A stretch of 64,000 bases of DNA from Bacillota bacterium (GTDB taxonomy: Bacteria > Bacillota > Clostridia > Lachnospirales > Lachnospiraceae), in assembly GCA_023457255.1 (NCBI GenBank), contig JAEWMB010000036.1, forward strand, positions 127,549 to 191,548. The letters are read 5' to 3'. Of the stretch, positions 7,777 to 16,910 are shown in pieces. The notes beneath the pieces are model-generated. The model saw nothing but the letters and a program-made list of their open reading frames with translations. It did not search any database and was not told the DNA's origin. The first letter of the stretch is position 1, and each line of letters starts with the position of its first letter. The translations under genes and the position numbers were made by a program.

Positions 7777-9333
7777 ATGAAGTTTAATGTGATATTAAAG
7801 ACTGCCAGAACGGCGGTAATTGAATTAATAGGACAAGGATTTTATGATACAAATCAAGAATACGAAATCTATGTAAATAATGTATTATATGCAAAAAGCA
7901 GTAAAGTAGTACAATCGATTCATAACCTAAAACCTGATACCGAGTATAAGATCTGCGTGAAAAACAGTACGGGAGCTTCCGAAGCAATTACTATTAAAAC
8001 AGACTATGAATTCGTTACACTTAATGTAAAAGAGTTTGGTGCCAAAGGTGATGGAATTCATGATGATACCACAATGATACAATGTGCTATTAATTCTTGT
8101 CCAAAGGATGGAAGAGTATTAATCCCGGAAGGCTGCTATAAGATTTCTACTTTATTTTTAAAAAGTGATTTACGATTAGAATTAGCAAAAGGCGCAGTAT
8201 TATCTGCATTCACAGATCGTTCCAAATTCCCTGTCCTTCCCGGAAGAATTGAAAGTTACGATGAGACAGGGGAGTATAATTTAGGAAGTTGGGAGGGCAA
8301 TCCCTTGGACTCATTTGCCGGCATTATTACCGGAATTAATGTATCAAATGTAGAGATCACCGGGGAAGGTACCATTGACGGATGTGCCGATATTACCAAC
8401 TGGTGGGATAATCCCAAAGTCAGAAATATCGCCTGGAGACCAAGACTAATCTTCTTAAATCATTGTAATCACGTAACAATGCAGGGTATTACAGTAAAGA
8501 ATAGTCCATCCTGGAATATACATCCTTATTTTTCAGATGATCTTAAATTTGTAGACCTTACCATCTTAAATCCGAAAGACTCTCCAAATACAGATGGACT
8601 CGACCCGGAGTCCTGCAAAAACGTATTAATTGTCGGAGTATATTTCTCCTTAGGAGATGACTGTATTGCAATTAAATCCGGTAAAATCTACATGGGAGCA
8701 AAGCACAAGCGTCCTTCTGAAAATTTAGAAATTCGTCAGTGCTGTATGAGAGACGGACATGGTTCTATCACAATCGGCAGTGAGATGGCAGGAGGGGTAA
8801 AAAACCTAACGGTTCGTGAATGTCTTTTTATTGATACGGATAGAGGACTTCGTATTAAGACTAGACGCGGCCGCGGTAAAGATGCTATTATTGATGGCAT
8901 TTTATTCGAAAATATCAGTATGGATCATGTTATGACTCCGGTAGTAATTAACTGTTTTTATTTCTGTGATCCGGATGGTCATTCTGAATATGTTCAGAGT
9001 AAAAGTCCATATGAGGTGGATGAAAGAACCCCATATATCGGTGAACTTACCTTCCGAAATTTAGAATGCACAAATTGTCACGCCGCAGCTTCCTATATGT
9101 ATGGACTTCCGGAACAAAAAATAGAAAAGGTAACCTTTGAGAACGTTAAGATATCTTTTGCCGATAATCCTGTAAAATCAGTTCCGGCAATGATGGATGG
9201 TGCAGATGAGACAAGTTTACTCGGTTTATTTGCGAACAATTTAAAGACCTTAGAATTAAAGAATGTTACAGTAGAGGGTTGCAAGGGTGAAAAGTTCTTA
9301 TTAAGAAGCATCGATAACTTAGTGCAGGAGTAA
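7777..9333 (+). CDS. Intracellular polygalacturonase (GH28)
   Basis: A 518-residue glycoside hydrolase family 28 enzyme that cleaves galacturonan or rhamnogalacturonan oligomers by inversion. The first about 85 residues resemble a fibronectin-III-like sandwich (NLKPDTEYKICVKN). The right-handed beta-helix then begins with FGAKGDGIHDDT. Catalytic motifs are all present: N271-T272-D273, D294-D295, G-H328-G, and R359-I-K361. There is no signal peptide, so it probably acts in the cytosol on imported oligogalacturonides, as exo-acting relatives do. The ATG at 7777 follows ATAGGAG. Its exact substrate cannot be read from sequence. Confidence 0.92.
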   Translation: MKFNVILKTARTAVIELIGQGFYDTNQEYEIYVNNVLYAKSSKVVQSIHNLKPDTEYKICVKNSTGASEAITIKTDYEFVTLNVKEFGAKGDGIHDDTTMIQCAINSCPKDGRVLIPEGCYKISTLFLKSDLRLELAKGAVLSAFTDRSKFPVLPGRIESYDETGEYNLGSWEGNPLDSFAGIITGINVSNVEITGEGTIDGCADITNWWDNPKVRNIAWRPRLIFLNHCNHVTMQGITVKNSPSWNIHPYFSDDLKFVDLTILNPKDSPNTDGLDPESCKNVLIVGVYFSLGDDCIAIKSGKIYMGAKHKRPSENLEIRQCCMRDGHGSITIGSEMAGGVKNLTVRECLFIDTDRGLRIKTRRGRGKDAIIDGILFENISMDHVMTPVVINCFYFCDPDGHSEYVQSKSPYEVDERTPYIGELTFRNLECTNCHAAASYMYGLPEQKIEKVTFENVKISFADNPVKSVPAMMDGADETSLLGLFANNLKTLELKNVTVEGCKGEKFLLRSIDNLVQE

Positions 9334-9407
9334 TGAGCAAGAGCTATCACTTATAAATGCTTGATGTTTTGCTTCTGCGCAAAGAGATACATCTCTCCTG
9401 CGTCGTG

Positions 9408-9442
9408 AATCTGATATTGAAACATGGTTTTTTGTATCAATC
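9408..9442 (-). repeat. Partial relative of the 6507-6690 repeat
   Basis: On the minus strand an imperfect 8-bp stem (9434-9441 with 9416-9423, one mismatch) is followed by ATCAGATT, the same order as the stem and ATCAGATTA of the second copy of the tandem repeat. The downstream GGTGC hairpin is not conserved here. Confidence 0.4.
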
Positions 9443-9498
9443 AATCATAGCTTATAAGAAATTGCGCAGCACTCCTAGATATCGAGGCTGCAAGTCTT

Positions 9499-9562
9499 AA
9501 AAAAAGCTTTTTGTCATTCAACGGTCCGATTAAAACGGAAGAAATGACAAAAAGCTTTTTAT
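9499..9562. terminator. Bidirectional terminator between convergent genes
   Basis: An 18-bp perfect stem pairs 9501-9518 with 9543-9560, with A- and T-rich outer arms, so it can work on both strands. It separates the polygalacturonase gene from the convergent esterase. Confidence 0.85.
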
Positions 9563-9610
9563 AACTACAGATATTATGAAAGATATGGTTTTCGCTTCAT
9601 GAGATATAGT

Positions 9611-10330
9611 TTAATCAACTAATAAGGAAGCATCCTCTTTCTCACCTTCTCTTGGAAGTAAAAGATCGGCATACATACCGCCAAGTTTTCGTAATTCTTC
9701 TGCAATAATTCCGGCGAAGGTTACAGCTCCATCGTATTTAAGGTGTGTATTATCGGTCTTTCCTTCCGGATAATTCGGATACTCTAACGGTTCTAAATGC
9801 ATAAACCATTTTTTTGACTTTTCCTCGCCGGTTTTTTGTATCAATTCTTTGCTGATTGTGCATAGATCAATTACAGGTACATGAAGTTCTTTCCCAAGTG
9901 CAAGTATTGCATCTGGATAATCGAGATGGGTATATTCTACTAACCGGCCATCTTCCTCAAAGAGCCGCCGATATAATGGTGTAATAAGGACCGGATGTGC
10001 CTTGTGATCAGTTGCAGTCTTAATGTATTGCCTTAAGTTTTCCTGAAATGTAGTAAAGGGTTCCGTATGGCGTTCTTCCTCAGGTTTCTCATCATTGTGT
10101 CCAAACTGAATCAGTAAAAAATCATTTTCTTTTATTAACTTTTCCATCATTTGCAAACGGCCTTCTGCAATAAAACTTTTGGTACTGCGTCCGTTCTGTG
10201 CAAAATTTCTAATATGGACCTCTTTTTTTAAGAAGAGGGGAAGCCCTTGACCAATTCCAGTCTGTGGGAAACTAGTGAAGTCATTTTGTTTTACTGTGGA
10301 GTCACCAGCCCAGAATATTGTGTGATTCAT
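9611..10330 (-). CDS. Rhamnogalacturonan acetylesterase-like SGNH hydrolase
   Basis: A 239-residue SGNH/GDSL hydrolase of the CE12 type, expected to remove acetyl groups from pectic oligomers. Block I is AGDST with nucleophile Ser11, block II contains NGRST, block III is QFGHND, and block V is DNTHLK with Asp193 and His196. No signal peptide is present, which fits cytosolic action beside the intracellular GH28 enzyme. The ATG at 10330 has TAAGGAGGA ahead. It lies 70 nt downstream of the AraC-type regulator gene on the same strand and may be co-transcribed with it. Confidence 0.85.
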   Translation of the reverse strand: MNHTIFWAGDSTVKQNDFTSFPQTGIGQGLPLFLKKEVHIRNFAQNGRSTKSFIAEGRLQMMEKLIKENDFLLIQFGHNDEKPEEERHTEPFTTFQENLRQYIKTATDHKAHPVLITPLYRRLFEEDGRLVEYTHLDYPDAILALGKELHVPVIDLCTISKELIQKTGEEKSKKWFMHLEPLEYPNYPEGKTDNTHLKYDGAVTFAGIIAEELRKLGGMYADLLLPREGEKEDASLLVD

Positions 10331-10400
10331 AAGAATCCTCCTTATATTTATTTCTTGAGTTAGAAAGAAAATTAAAACATGATTCCAAAATCTATGTTTT

Positions 10401-12689
10401 CTAGATATCGTGAGTCATTGTGTCACGTATTGTCTTAGGTGCAACTCCATGAACTTTTTTAAATGCCCTTCGAAAGGAGTTTGCATTGTTATAACCGGTT
10501 TCCAGATACAGGTCGCTGACACTGATATCGGTGGTCTTTAATAAGTGCATTGCTTGTGCCATACGGATGATCTCAAGATATTCAGAAAAGTTTTGTTTGG
10601 TTTCTGCTTTAAATAAATAGGAGAAATAACTTTCTGAGATATTAAACTCATCCGAAATCTTCTTAAGGCTTAAGGAGGAATCCTTGTAATTCTCCTTGAT
10701 GTATTCCTTAATCGTATGAATCAGCTTATTCCCATCGGCTTTTGGTTCAAACAAGTTGCATAAACGCAGTGCAATATCTTCTAAAACAGAAATTGTCTTA
10801 TTTTCCTGAAAGGCCAAGTCGATGGATTCTATTACTTCATGGTTTACATCCGAAACACCAATTTGAAAACGAACCTTTAATAAAGTGTTTCTTATATCTG
10901 AAAATAGCCACTTCACAACAGTGATAGGAAGTGATCTGCATTCGAAGTTTTCCCATCGAATCAGATTGAAGAGCTCCTGAACTTGTTTTGTGTTACCGGA
11001 AGTGATAAAGTTAGATAGTTGCTGAGCCATCTCAAAAGGATAGTAATAAGATGTTTTATCAGGCTTAATTTGATAATAGCTTTGGAATACATTTCCTTCA
11101 CGGACAAAGGAAGCAGCTTGTATTGCTTGCTGGTAAGACTTCCAGAAATATGGAGGATAACAATTGCGCTTACCAAGTCCCCCATAAATCCAAATGGAGT
11201 ATTTTTCCATTAAGCTATCATGCAATTCCAGAAAAGAGCTCTCAATATTGGCGATGTTTTCATCGAGTGGTTCCTCCATTGGCGATGGAATCATGATAGC
11301 AAAGGAATTAACATCAGCTTCATAGATTAAAATATCATCACCAAAGTACTCATAAAAATATGTTCGGATTAACTCTTTATAATTCTTTTGTATCAGTTCC
11401 GAGTCGGAATTATTTGCCGGTTCTTCTAAATAAAACTCTAATTGATCTTGATAGATGCAAGCATAAAGGATGCTGTACTGGTTCTCTTTCGTATCTAAAC
11501 CTAAGAAATTAGAAATTCTATTATATTCTTCCTGGTTTGAGATAAGCCCTCTCATTAATCTTGCTATATAAGAGTTGTAAATGATAGGCTTTTGCTCCTC
11601 TAGTTCTTGTTTTAGATTCCTTTTCTCATTTAGTGAATCCTGTAATTCCGTATCTATTTGAATAATTGGTTTAACATTTCTCTTTGATAAGATGAAAATC
11701 ATGATTAAGCAGAAAAGAAGTGTTAATATAATAATGAAGACATAAGTATTCTGATAAGAGCCTAGATCGTGAAAGACAAGATCGGCAGGCTGAACCAAAT
11801 AATACCTCCATTGGTTTACATTAGAGACAGAGGCAGTTACAACAACCGATTCTTTTCCTAATTCTAATTCCATATAATCTTGCTCCGGGTCTTTTTCCAT
11901 AGAAGTAATAATATGGCTTAATATGCTATCTGTTAATTCCGGACTACGGTCTGCGGTGATACGAAAAACTTCCTTATTATCAGTATCGGTTACATATAGA
12001 AATCCGGTTCGAAAGAAATCAAGATTTGAAAAGATATTATTCAATCGATTCCGATTAATTTCAAAACAAACAACACCTAACGGTTTGTTTGTTAATAACG
12101 CTGTCTGTACCGGAACCTTATATAAATAGGAAGAATAACCATTTTTTCCATAGTTTGAATTCGGTAAAAACTGATAAGAATTATTATAAGAAGAAAGCAT
12201 TGTCTTCCAGGAATCATAGTAGTCTAAGTCATATGCTTTATAATGCTGATAATAATACTTCGTATCTGTTAGCATACTGGAGGACATTAAATAGTCGATT
12301 TTTGGAAGATAAATATAATATTCATCTAAAGGCAATGTAATTTCTAACGGAATAAAGTCGGTTAAGAAACTCATAGCCTCTTTTGCATTATGATAGAAAT
12401 CCATAGCCCTGGTATCATAACGAAGAACCTTCCTTATATTAGAATCATTTGCAATCTGGGTAGAAAGCGTAGACAAAAGCAATAAAGAAGTATCCAAATC
12501 TGATACCGAATTATCCAAAACTGCTTTGTTCTGTTTATGAAGATTATTTGTTGCATCGGTAATTCCATATTGATACAAAAACATGCCCATAATAAGAACA
12601 AATATCAGCAATATGCTGTAAGAGGTTACAAATCGCATCAAGAATCTTTTGTTTTTATTTGTATTATTTTTTTTAAAGTTAATTTTCAT
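10401..12689 (-). CDS. Membrane-anchored AraC-family regulator (YesN/YtdP-like)
   Basis: A 762-residue protein with a transmembrane helix near residues 16-38, an extracytoplasmic Cache-like sensor region of about 270 residues, a second helix (TYVFIIILTLLFCLIMIFI, about 315-335), a cytosolic middle region and a C-terminal AraC HTH pair (LKKISDEFNISESYFSYLF and TGYNNANSFRRAFKK). The start at 12689 is chosen because AGAAGGAA precedes it; a longer in-frame start at 12725 has none. Such regulators sense sugars outside the cell and activate adjacent CUT1 importers. The divergent ABC operon is the obvious target. Confidence 0.88.
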   Translation of the reverse strand: MKINFKKNNTNKNKRFLMRFVTSYSILLIFVLIMGMFLYQYGITDATNNLHKQNKAVLDNSVSDLDTSLLLLSTLSTQIANDSNIRKVLRYDTRAMDFYHNAKEAMSFLTDFIPLEITLPLDEYYIYLPKIDYLMSSSMLTDTKYYYQHYKAYDLDYYDSWKTMLSSYNNSYQFLPNSNYGKNGYSSYLYKVPVQTALLTNKPLGVVCFEINRNRLNNIFSNLDFFRTGFLYVTDTDNKEVFRITADRSPELTDSILSHIITSMEKDPEQDYMELELGKESVVVTASVSNVNQWRYYLVQPADLVFHDLGSYQNTYVFIIILTLLFCLIMIFILSKRNVKPIIQIDTELQDSLNEKRNLKQELEEQKPIIYNSYIARLMRGLISNQEEYNRISNFLGLDTKENQYSILYACIYQDQLEFYLEEPANNSDSELIQKNYKELIRTYFYEYFGDDILIYEADVNSFAIMIPSPMEEPLDENIANIESSFLELHDSLMEKYSIWIYGGLGKRNCYPPYFWKSYQQAIQAASFVREGNVFQSYYQIKPDKTSYYYPFEMAQQLSNFITSGNTKQVQELFNLIRWENFECRSLPITVVKWLFSDIRNTLLKVRFQIGVSDVNHEVIESIDLAFQENKTISVLEDIALRLCNLFEPKADGNKLIHTIKEYIKENYKDSSLSLKKISDEFNISESYFSYLFKAETKQNFSEYLEIIRMAQAMHLLKTTDISVSDLYLETGYNNANSFRRAFKKVHGVAPKTIRDTMTHDI

Positions 12690-12739
12690 TTGATATTCCT
12701 TCTTACTATTAGTAAAAGCAGACAAAACATTGCGTAAAA

Positions 12740-12768
12740 ATTATATCAAAGTGGTGCATTATTTGCAA
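12740..12768 (-). promoter_or_regulatory. Sigma-A promoter of the AraC-type regulator
   Basis: On the minus strand, TTGCAA (12763-12768), a 17-nt spacer and TATAAT (12740-12745), about 50 nt before the chosen start codon. Confidence 0.75.
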
Positions 12769-12800
12769 GCAATATAAGCAAAATTTTAGTTTGGGAAAAA

Positions 12801-12815
12801 TTGAAAGCGCATACA
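12801..12815. promoter_or_regulatory. cre-like site (CcpA) in the divergent regulator/ABC intergenic region
   Basis: TTGAAAGCGCATACA matches WTGNAANCGNWWNCA at every defined position. It lies between the divergent promoters, so carbon catabolite control of the importer, the regulator or both is plausible. Confidence 0.55.
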
Positions 12816-12912
12816 AGTATAAAAAAATTGCATACCAATCTCTAAAAAGCTAGTAAAATCAAGGGTTTAGAAGGAATCATAAAAATTGCACAGTAATAAT
12901 AAATATTGCTTC

Positions 12913-12942
12913 TTGTTAAAAAAGTACAAAGCATGTTACTAT
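12913..12942 (+). promoter_or_regulatory. Candidate sigma-A promoter of the ABC importer operon
   Basis: TTGTTA (12913-12918), an 18-nt spacer and TACTAT (12937-12942). An inverted repeat CTTGTCA/TGACAAG (12946-12952, 13009-13015) follows and could be an activator site or part of a leader structure. The leader would be about 170 nt; nothing else is seen in 12690-13119. Confidence 0.45.
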
Positions 12943-13119
12943 GTACTTGTCAAATCGGACAAAACTAAACAACTGGTTTTCAAAATCCAACAATAGTTTT
13001 AGCCGGACTGACAAGAAGTATAAAAGTTTGTGGTGAGGTTACATAATTTTAATGAAAACTACAAATTTTATATACTATCTACAATATTATAATTGATTCA
13101 ATAAAAGGAGGGTATTTCG

Positions 13120-14718
13120 ATGAGGAAATCTACACAGAAATTCTTATCACTTGGTTTAAGTCTTGCTCTTGTATTCAGCTTAACAGCTTGTGGAAGCAAA
13201 GGTAAAGACGAAGGACCAAAGACAGAGCCAACAACAGCTCCAACACAGGGTGCTGACAACAGCAATCCTACAGCTACTCCAGAAGCTTCCGCTCCTGAAG
13301 TAGAGAAGCCATCTGTAATCTCAGTAATGGTTGATGGTACTGTATTTACAGAGCCTAATGGACGTGCTCAGTTAGAAACAGCACTGGAAGCTGAACTTGG
13401 TCTTGACGTTCAGTTCACACAGCCGGATCACTCTGGTTACTATGATGCTGTAGGTCTTACATTTGCAGGAAGCAACTGGCCGGATGTTGTTATCTTAGGC
13501 GGTTCTTACTATACTAATTATGCAAGTGCTGGTCTTTTAGCTGATATCACAGAGTACTGGGATAATTCTGAATTAAAGGCTTCTGGTAGAGTAACCAATG
13601 TAGAAGCTGTAGAAGCAATCAAGGTTGATGGAAAGCTTTATGGCTTTACTCCAGCAAGAGGTAACGGATGTGTTACTTATGTTAAAAAAGCTTGGTTAGA
13701 TAAAGCTGGTTTATCTGTTCCTACTAACTACGCTGAATACCTTAACATGTTAAAGGTATTTACAGAATCTGATATGAACGACAGCGGTGACCCAAGTAAC
13801 ACTTATGCAGTTTCTGCAGCTGGTCTTATCGGAAATGAAGCTCCATATATAAACTATTTACCAGAGTTCTATCAGGATGCTTATCCAGATTTTATGCAGC
13901 AAGACGGTAAATGGATTGATGGTTTCTCCACAGACGCTATGAAAGCAGCTCTTCAGAGATTAAAAGATGCTTATTCTGCTGGTTATATTGATAAAGAAAC
14001 AATCACGAATGGTACAAAAGACTGCCGTACAAAGTTCTTTGATGATAAGTTTGGTGTATTCACTTATTGGGCTGGTACATGGGCATATAATTTAAAGAAC
14101 AACCTTGAAAGCAATGGTAAGGATGGCGAATTAGTTGTTCTTCCTCCAATTGCTGAAATGGGTGCTTATGTTGAGAGACAGGCTCCAGCTTGGTGTATTA
14201 CTGCTAAGGCTGAAAACCCTGCTGGTATCTTCAAATATTTCCTTGAGCCAATGTTAGATGGCGGTGCTGTTCAGACACTTTGGACTTATGGTGTTAAGGG
14301 CGTTCACTGGGATGATAAGGCTGAAACAATTAAGTTAACTGAGGATAAAGAGCTTACCTTTACAGAAGGCCAGTTCCACTTCTTACCTTCTTTAGAGAAG
14401 CCAGACACCTTATTAACTAAGGGTCATATTGATCCAATGTTAAGCTTTGCAACATTCGTAAACAACGCTGACCCTGGTATTGCTTCTGTCAATGAAGTTG
14501 CTAAGGCTTCTGCTGATAAGTTCAATGATTGGGCTGTTCCAGCTAAAATGGTAGTAAGTAATGATACTATTAATGAGTACAATGCAGACCTTTGGGATCT
14601 TCGTACTCAGATTGTAACTAAGGTTGTAACTGGCAATATGAGCGTTGAGGAAGGTATAAATGAATACACAAGTCAATCCGCTGATATGGTACAGGAAATT
14701 TTAGATTCTTTAAACTAA
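13120..14718 (+). CDS. Extracellular sugar-binding lipoprotein of a CUT1-type ABC importer
   Basis: A 532-residue family-1 solute-binding protein. The N-terminus is a lipoprotein signal ending in the lipobox LTAC, followed by a Thr/Pro/Ala-rich linker of about 40 residues. The mature part resembles LplA-type proteins (SYYTNYASAGLLADITEYWD; AWCITAKAENPAGIFKYFLE). The ATG at 13120 follows AAAAGGAGGG. It is the first gene of an operon with two permeases and would capture pectic oligosaccharides outside the membrane. Substrate is inferred from the neighbours only. Confidence 0.92.
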   Translation: MRKSTQKFLSLGLSLALVFSLTACGSKGKDEGPKTEPTTAPTQGADNSNPTATPEASAPEVEKPSVISVMVDGTVFTEPNGRAQLETALEAELGLDVQFTQPDHSGYYDAVGLTFAGSNWPDVVILGGSYYTNYASAGLLADITEYWDNSELKASGRVTNVEAVEAIKVDGKLYGFTPARGNGCVTYVKKAWLDKAGLSVPTNYAEYLNMLKVFTESDMNDSGDPSNTYAVSAAGLIGNEAPYINYLPEFYQDAYPDFMQQDGKWIDGFSTDAMKAALQRLKDAYSAGYIDKETITNGTKDCRTKFFDDKFGVFTYWAGTWAYNLKNNLESNGKDGELVVLPPIAEMGAYVERQAPAWCITAKAENPAGIFKYFLEPMLDGGAVQTLWTYGVKGVHWDDKAETIKLTEDKELTFTEGQFHFLPSLEKPDTLLTKGHIDPMLSFATFVNNADPGIASVNEVAKASADKFNDWAVPAKMVVSNDTINEYNADLWDLRTQIVTKVVTGNMSVEEGINEYTSQSADMVQEILDSLN

Positions 14719-14800
14719 TAACTGTTGCAAACAACGATTGATAGGTTGAGACCGGCAGAGTAATGTTGGAGTCAACAGACTAATGTTGTTAGTTAATAAA

Positions 14801-14858
14801 GAGGGGTATGAACGTAAGATAAGGTTCAGCCCCTCCTTATCACGAGAGATGCTCGTGA
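14801..14858 (+). promoter_or_regulatory. Two hairpins between binding-protein and permease genes
   Basis: A 10-12 bp imperfect stem (14801-14813 with 14824-14835) is followed by a 7-bp perfect stem (14840-14846 with 14852-14858). Neither has a proper U-run. In CUT1 operons such structures often protect the upstream binding-protein message and lower permease expression. Confidence 0.55.
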
Positions 14859-14892
14859 GAGGAAATTCTAATTTATGAAAGGAAGTGCTTCG

Positions 14893-15843
14893 ATGAGCAT
14901 TAAACGAGGTCAAAAAGTACCAGGTAGCGAAAAGCCGTTAGCCTTAAGAATTTATACCCATAGATGGTTTTACGTAATGTTTATTCCAGTATTAGTATTC
15001 ATAACATTATTTAACTATTTACCAATGTACTTTATTAAGTACTCATTCTATGATTACAAGATGGCGCAGGAACCTGTGTTTGTAGGGTTAAAACATTTTG
15101 AGAAGTTATTAAAGAAGCAAGATTTCATCCGTGCATTTGTTAATACCTTTGAGTTAAGTATCGTTAAGTTGTTGTTAAATACATTCATGGCAGTTATTAT
15201 TTCTCTGTTATTGAATGAAATTAAGAATTTGAAAGCAAAGAAGGCTGTTCAGACGCTTATCTACTTACCACACTTTATGTCATGGGTAGTTACGGCATCT
15301 GTGTTCCGCTTAATTCTTTCTCCTACCAACGAAGGTCTTATTAACTCCTTCTTAGTTAACCTTGGAGTTATTAATAAAGATCAAATGATATACTTCCTGG
15401 CGGAAGAAAAATGGTGGAGGCCGGTTTATTATATAGTTAATATATGGAAAGATACTGGTTGGGGTACTATCATCTATCTTGCAACATTATCAGGTATTAG
15501 CCCAGAACTATACGAAGCAGCACAAATCGATGGTGCAAACCGTTGGAATCAAATGCGTTTCATTACATTACCAAGCTTAGCTAATACAATCATTACTGTA
15601 TTAATTCTTAACTTAGCAAAGATTATGAACCTGTTTGAATCAGTATTCGTTATGTATAATACAGCAGTATATGCAGTTTCTGACGTTTGCCAGACATACG
15701 TTTACCGTCAGACCTTCGGTGGTGGTATACCAAACTATGGTTATACAACAGCAGTAGGTTTAATGAGATCTCTTGTAGGTTGTGTACTCGTATTAATTTG
15801 TAATTACGCAAGTAAAAAAGTCCGCGGTCGCGGTATCGTATAG
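14893..15843 (+). CDS. ABC sugar permease, LplB type
   Basis: A 316-residue binding-protein-dependent permease with six predicted helices (first WFYVMFIPVLVFITLFNYL). The EAA loop that contacts the ATPase is ELYEAAQIDGANRWNQMRF. The ATG at 14893 is preferred (AAAGGAAG 7 nt ahead); an in-frame ATG at 14875 would add six residues. It pairs with the permease at 15856. No ATP-binding protein gene is present, so a shared MsmX-like ATPase encoded elsewhere probably powers the importer. Confidence 0.93.
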   Translation: MSIKRGQKVPGSEKPLALRIYTHRWFYVMFIPVLVFITLFNYLPMYFIKYSFYDYKMAQEPVFVGLKHFEKLLKKQDFIRAFVNTFELSIVKLLLNTFMAVIISLLLNEIKNLKAKKAVQTLIYLPHFMSWVVTASVFRLILSPTNEGLINSFLVNLGVINKDQMIYFLAEEKWWRPVYYIVNIWKDTGWGTIIYLATLSGISPELYEAAQIDGANRWNQMRFITLPSLANTIITVLILNLAKIMNLFESVFVMYNTAVYAVSDVCQTYVYRQTFGGGIPNYGYTTAVGLMRSLVGCVLVLICNYASKKVRGRGIV

Positions 15844-15855
15844 GAGGGGTAGACG

Positions 15856-16707
15856 ATGAATTCTAAGAAAAAAGCAAACAAAATCAAACTCTTTCCTATT
15901 TTTAATGGTTTAATCTTTCTTATCGTTTGTTTATTTATTATAGTACCATTATGGAAGGTGTTTGTTGACTCTATTGACTTACAGACTAGCTATGGTATGA
16001 GATTATGGCCAAAGGACTTTGGTTTGACTGGTTATAAGGTTATCTTAACTTATGAATCCTTATACAAACCATTCTTAATCTCCTGTATTACAACAATTGC
16101 CGGTACTTTCCTTGGTTTAACACTTTCTACTTTAGGTGCTTATGTATTAATCCAATATGAAATGCCAGGCAGAAACTTATTCTCTTTCCTTTTATTATTC
16201 ACCATGATCTTTAGTGGTGGTATGGTACCTTCCTTCTTAGTTATGTCTAAATTAGGTTTAATTGATACATTATTTGCAGTTATCTTACCGCTTGGTATCA
16301 ACGTTTATAACCTTGTATTAATGCGTAACTTCTTTGAAGGTATTCCAAGAGGATTGTTTGAAGCAGCATCCATTGACGGATGTTCTCCAATGGGTATTTT
16401 CTTTAAGATTGTACTTCCGCTTTCCAAAGCAGCACTTGCCTCCATCGGTTTGATGTTCTCTGTTGCTTTCTGGAATGACTATACAAACTTTAAAATTTAC
16501 ATTCAGAAGAGTAGTTTATATAACTTCCAGCAGAAATTACGTAACTTAATCATGGACGGTGATACACCAAATACATCCGAGAATATTCCTCAGAACACAA
16601 TGTTTAGTGCAGCCGTTATGGTAGCGATTTTACCTTTCATTATTATCTATCCTTTCTGCCAGAAGTACTTCGTAAAGGGTGTTAATATTGGTGCGATCAA
16701 AGAGTAA
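15856..16707 (+). CDS. ABC sugar permease, YtcP/LplC type
   Basis: A 283-residue second permease, 12 nt after the first, with ribosome-binding site TAGGAGGGG. Six helices are expected; the EAA loop reads GLFEAASIDGCSPMGIFFKI, and the C-terminal GVNIGAIKE is typical of the YtcP-like branch. With the 14893 gene it forms the membrane channel for the sugar bound by the lipoprotein. It is the last gene of the operon before the terminator at 16737-16826. Confidence 0.93.
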   Translation: MNSKKKANKIKLFPIFNGLIFLIVCLFIIVPLWKVFVDSIDLQTSYGMRLWPKDFGLTGYKVILTYESLYKPFLISCITTIAGTFLGLTLSTLGAYVLIQYEMPGRNLFSFLLLFTMIFSGGMVPSFLVMSKLGLIDTLFAVILPLGINVYNLVLMRNFFEGIPRGLFEAASIDGCSPMGIFFKIVLPLSKAALASIGLMFSVAFWNDYTNFKIYIQKSSLYNFQQKLRNLIMDGDTPNTSENIPQNTMFSAAVMVAILPFIIIYPFCQKYFVKGVNIGAIKE

Positions 16708-16736
16708 TGACATTTTATAGATTTCATAGGAAAGAT

Positions 16737-16826
16737 AAAAGCTGTTGCTGAAAGAATCAGGCGACAAGGAACCTAACCATTTGGGTTAGAGTTCCTTTCC
16801 GGGGTTCTTAAGCAGTGGCTTTTTTA
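16737..16826 (+). terminator. Branched intrinsic terminator after the ABC operon
   Basis: An outer stem (AAAAGCTGTTGCT with AGCAGTGGCTTTT) encloses an inner 12-bp stem around AAGGAACCTAACC, and TTTTTT follows near 16821-16826. Confidence 0.75.
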
Positions 16827-16848
16827 CATGTTTCATGTCTTTTTAATA

Positions 16849-16877
16849 TTGTAAAATAATTTAGATAATGATATGAT
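16849..16877 (+). promoter_or_regulatory. Sigma-A promoter of the deacetylase/epimerase unit
   Basis: TTGTAA (16849-16854), a 17-nt spacer and TATGAT (16872-16877), just after the terminator and 33 nt before the next ATG. It marks a separate transcription unit. Confidence 0.6.
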
Positions 16878-16910
16878 AAATTACATAAAAACTGCATAGG
16901 AGGGCTGACA

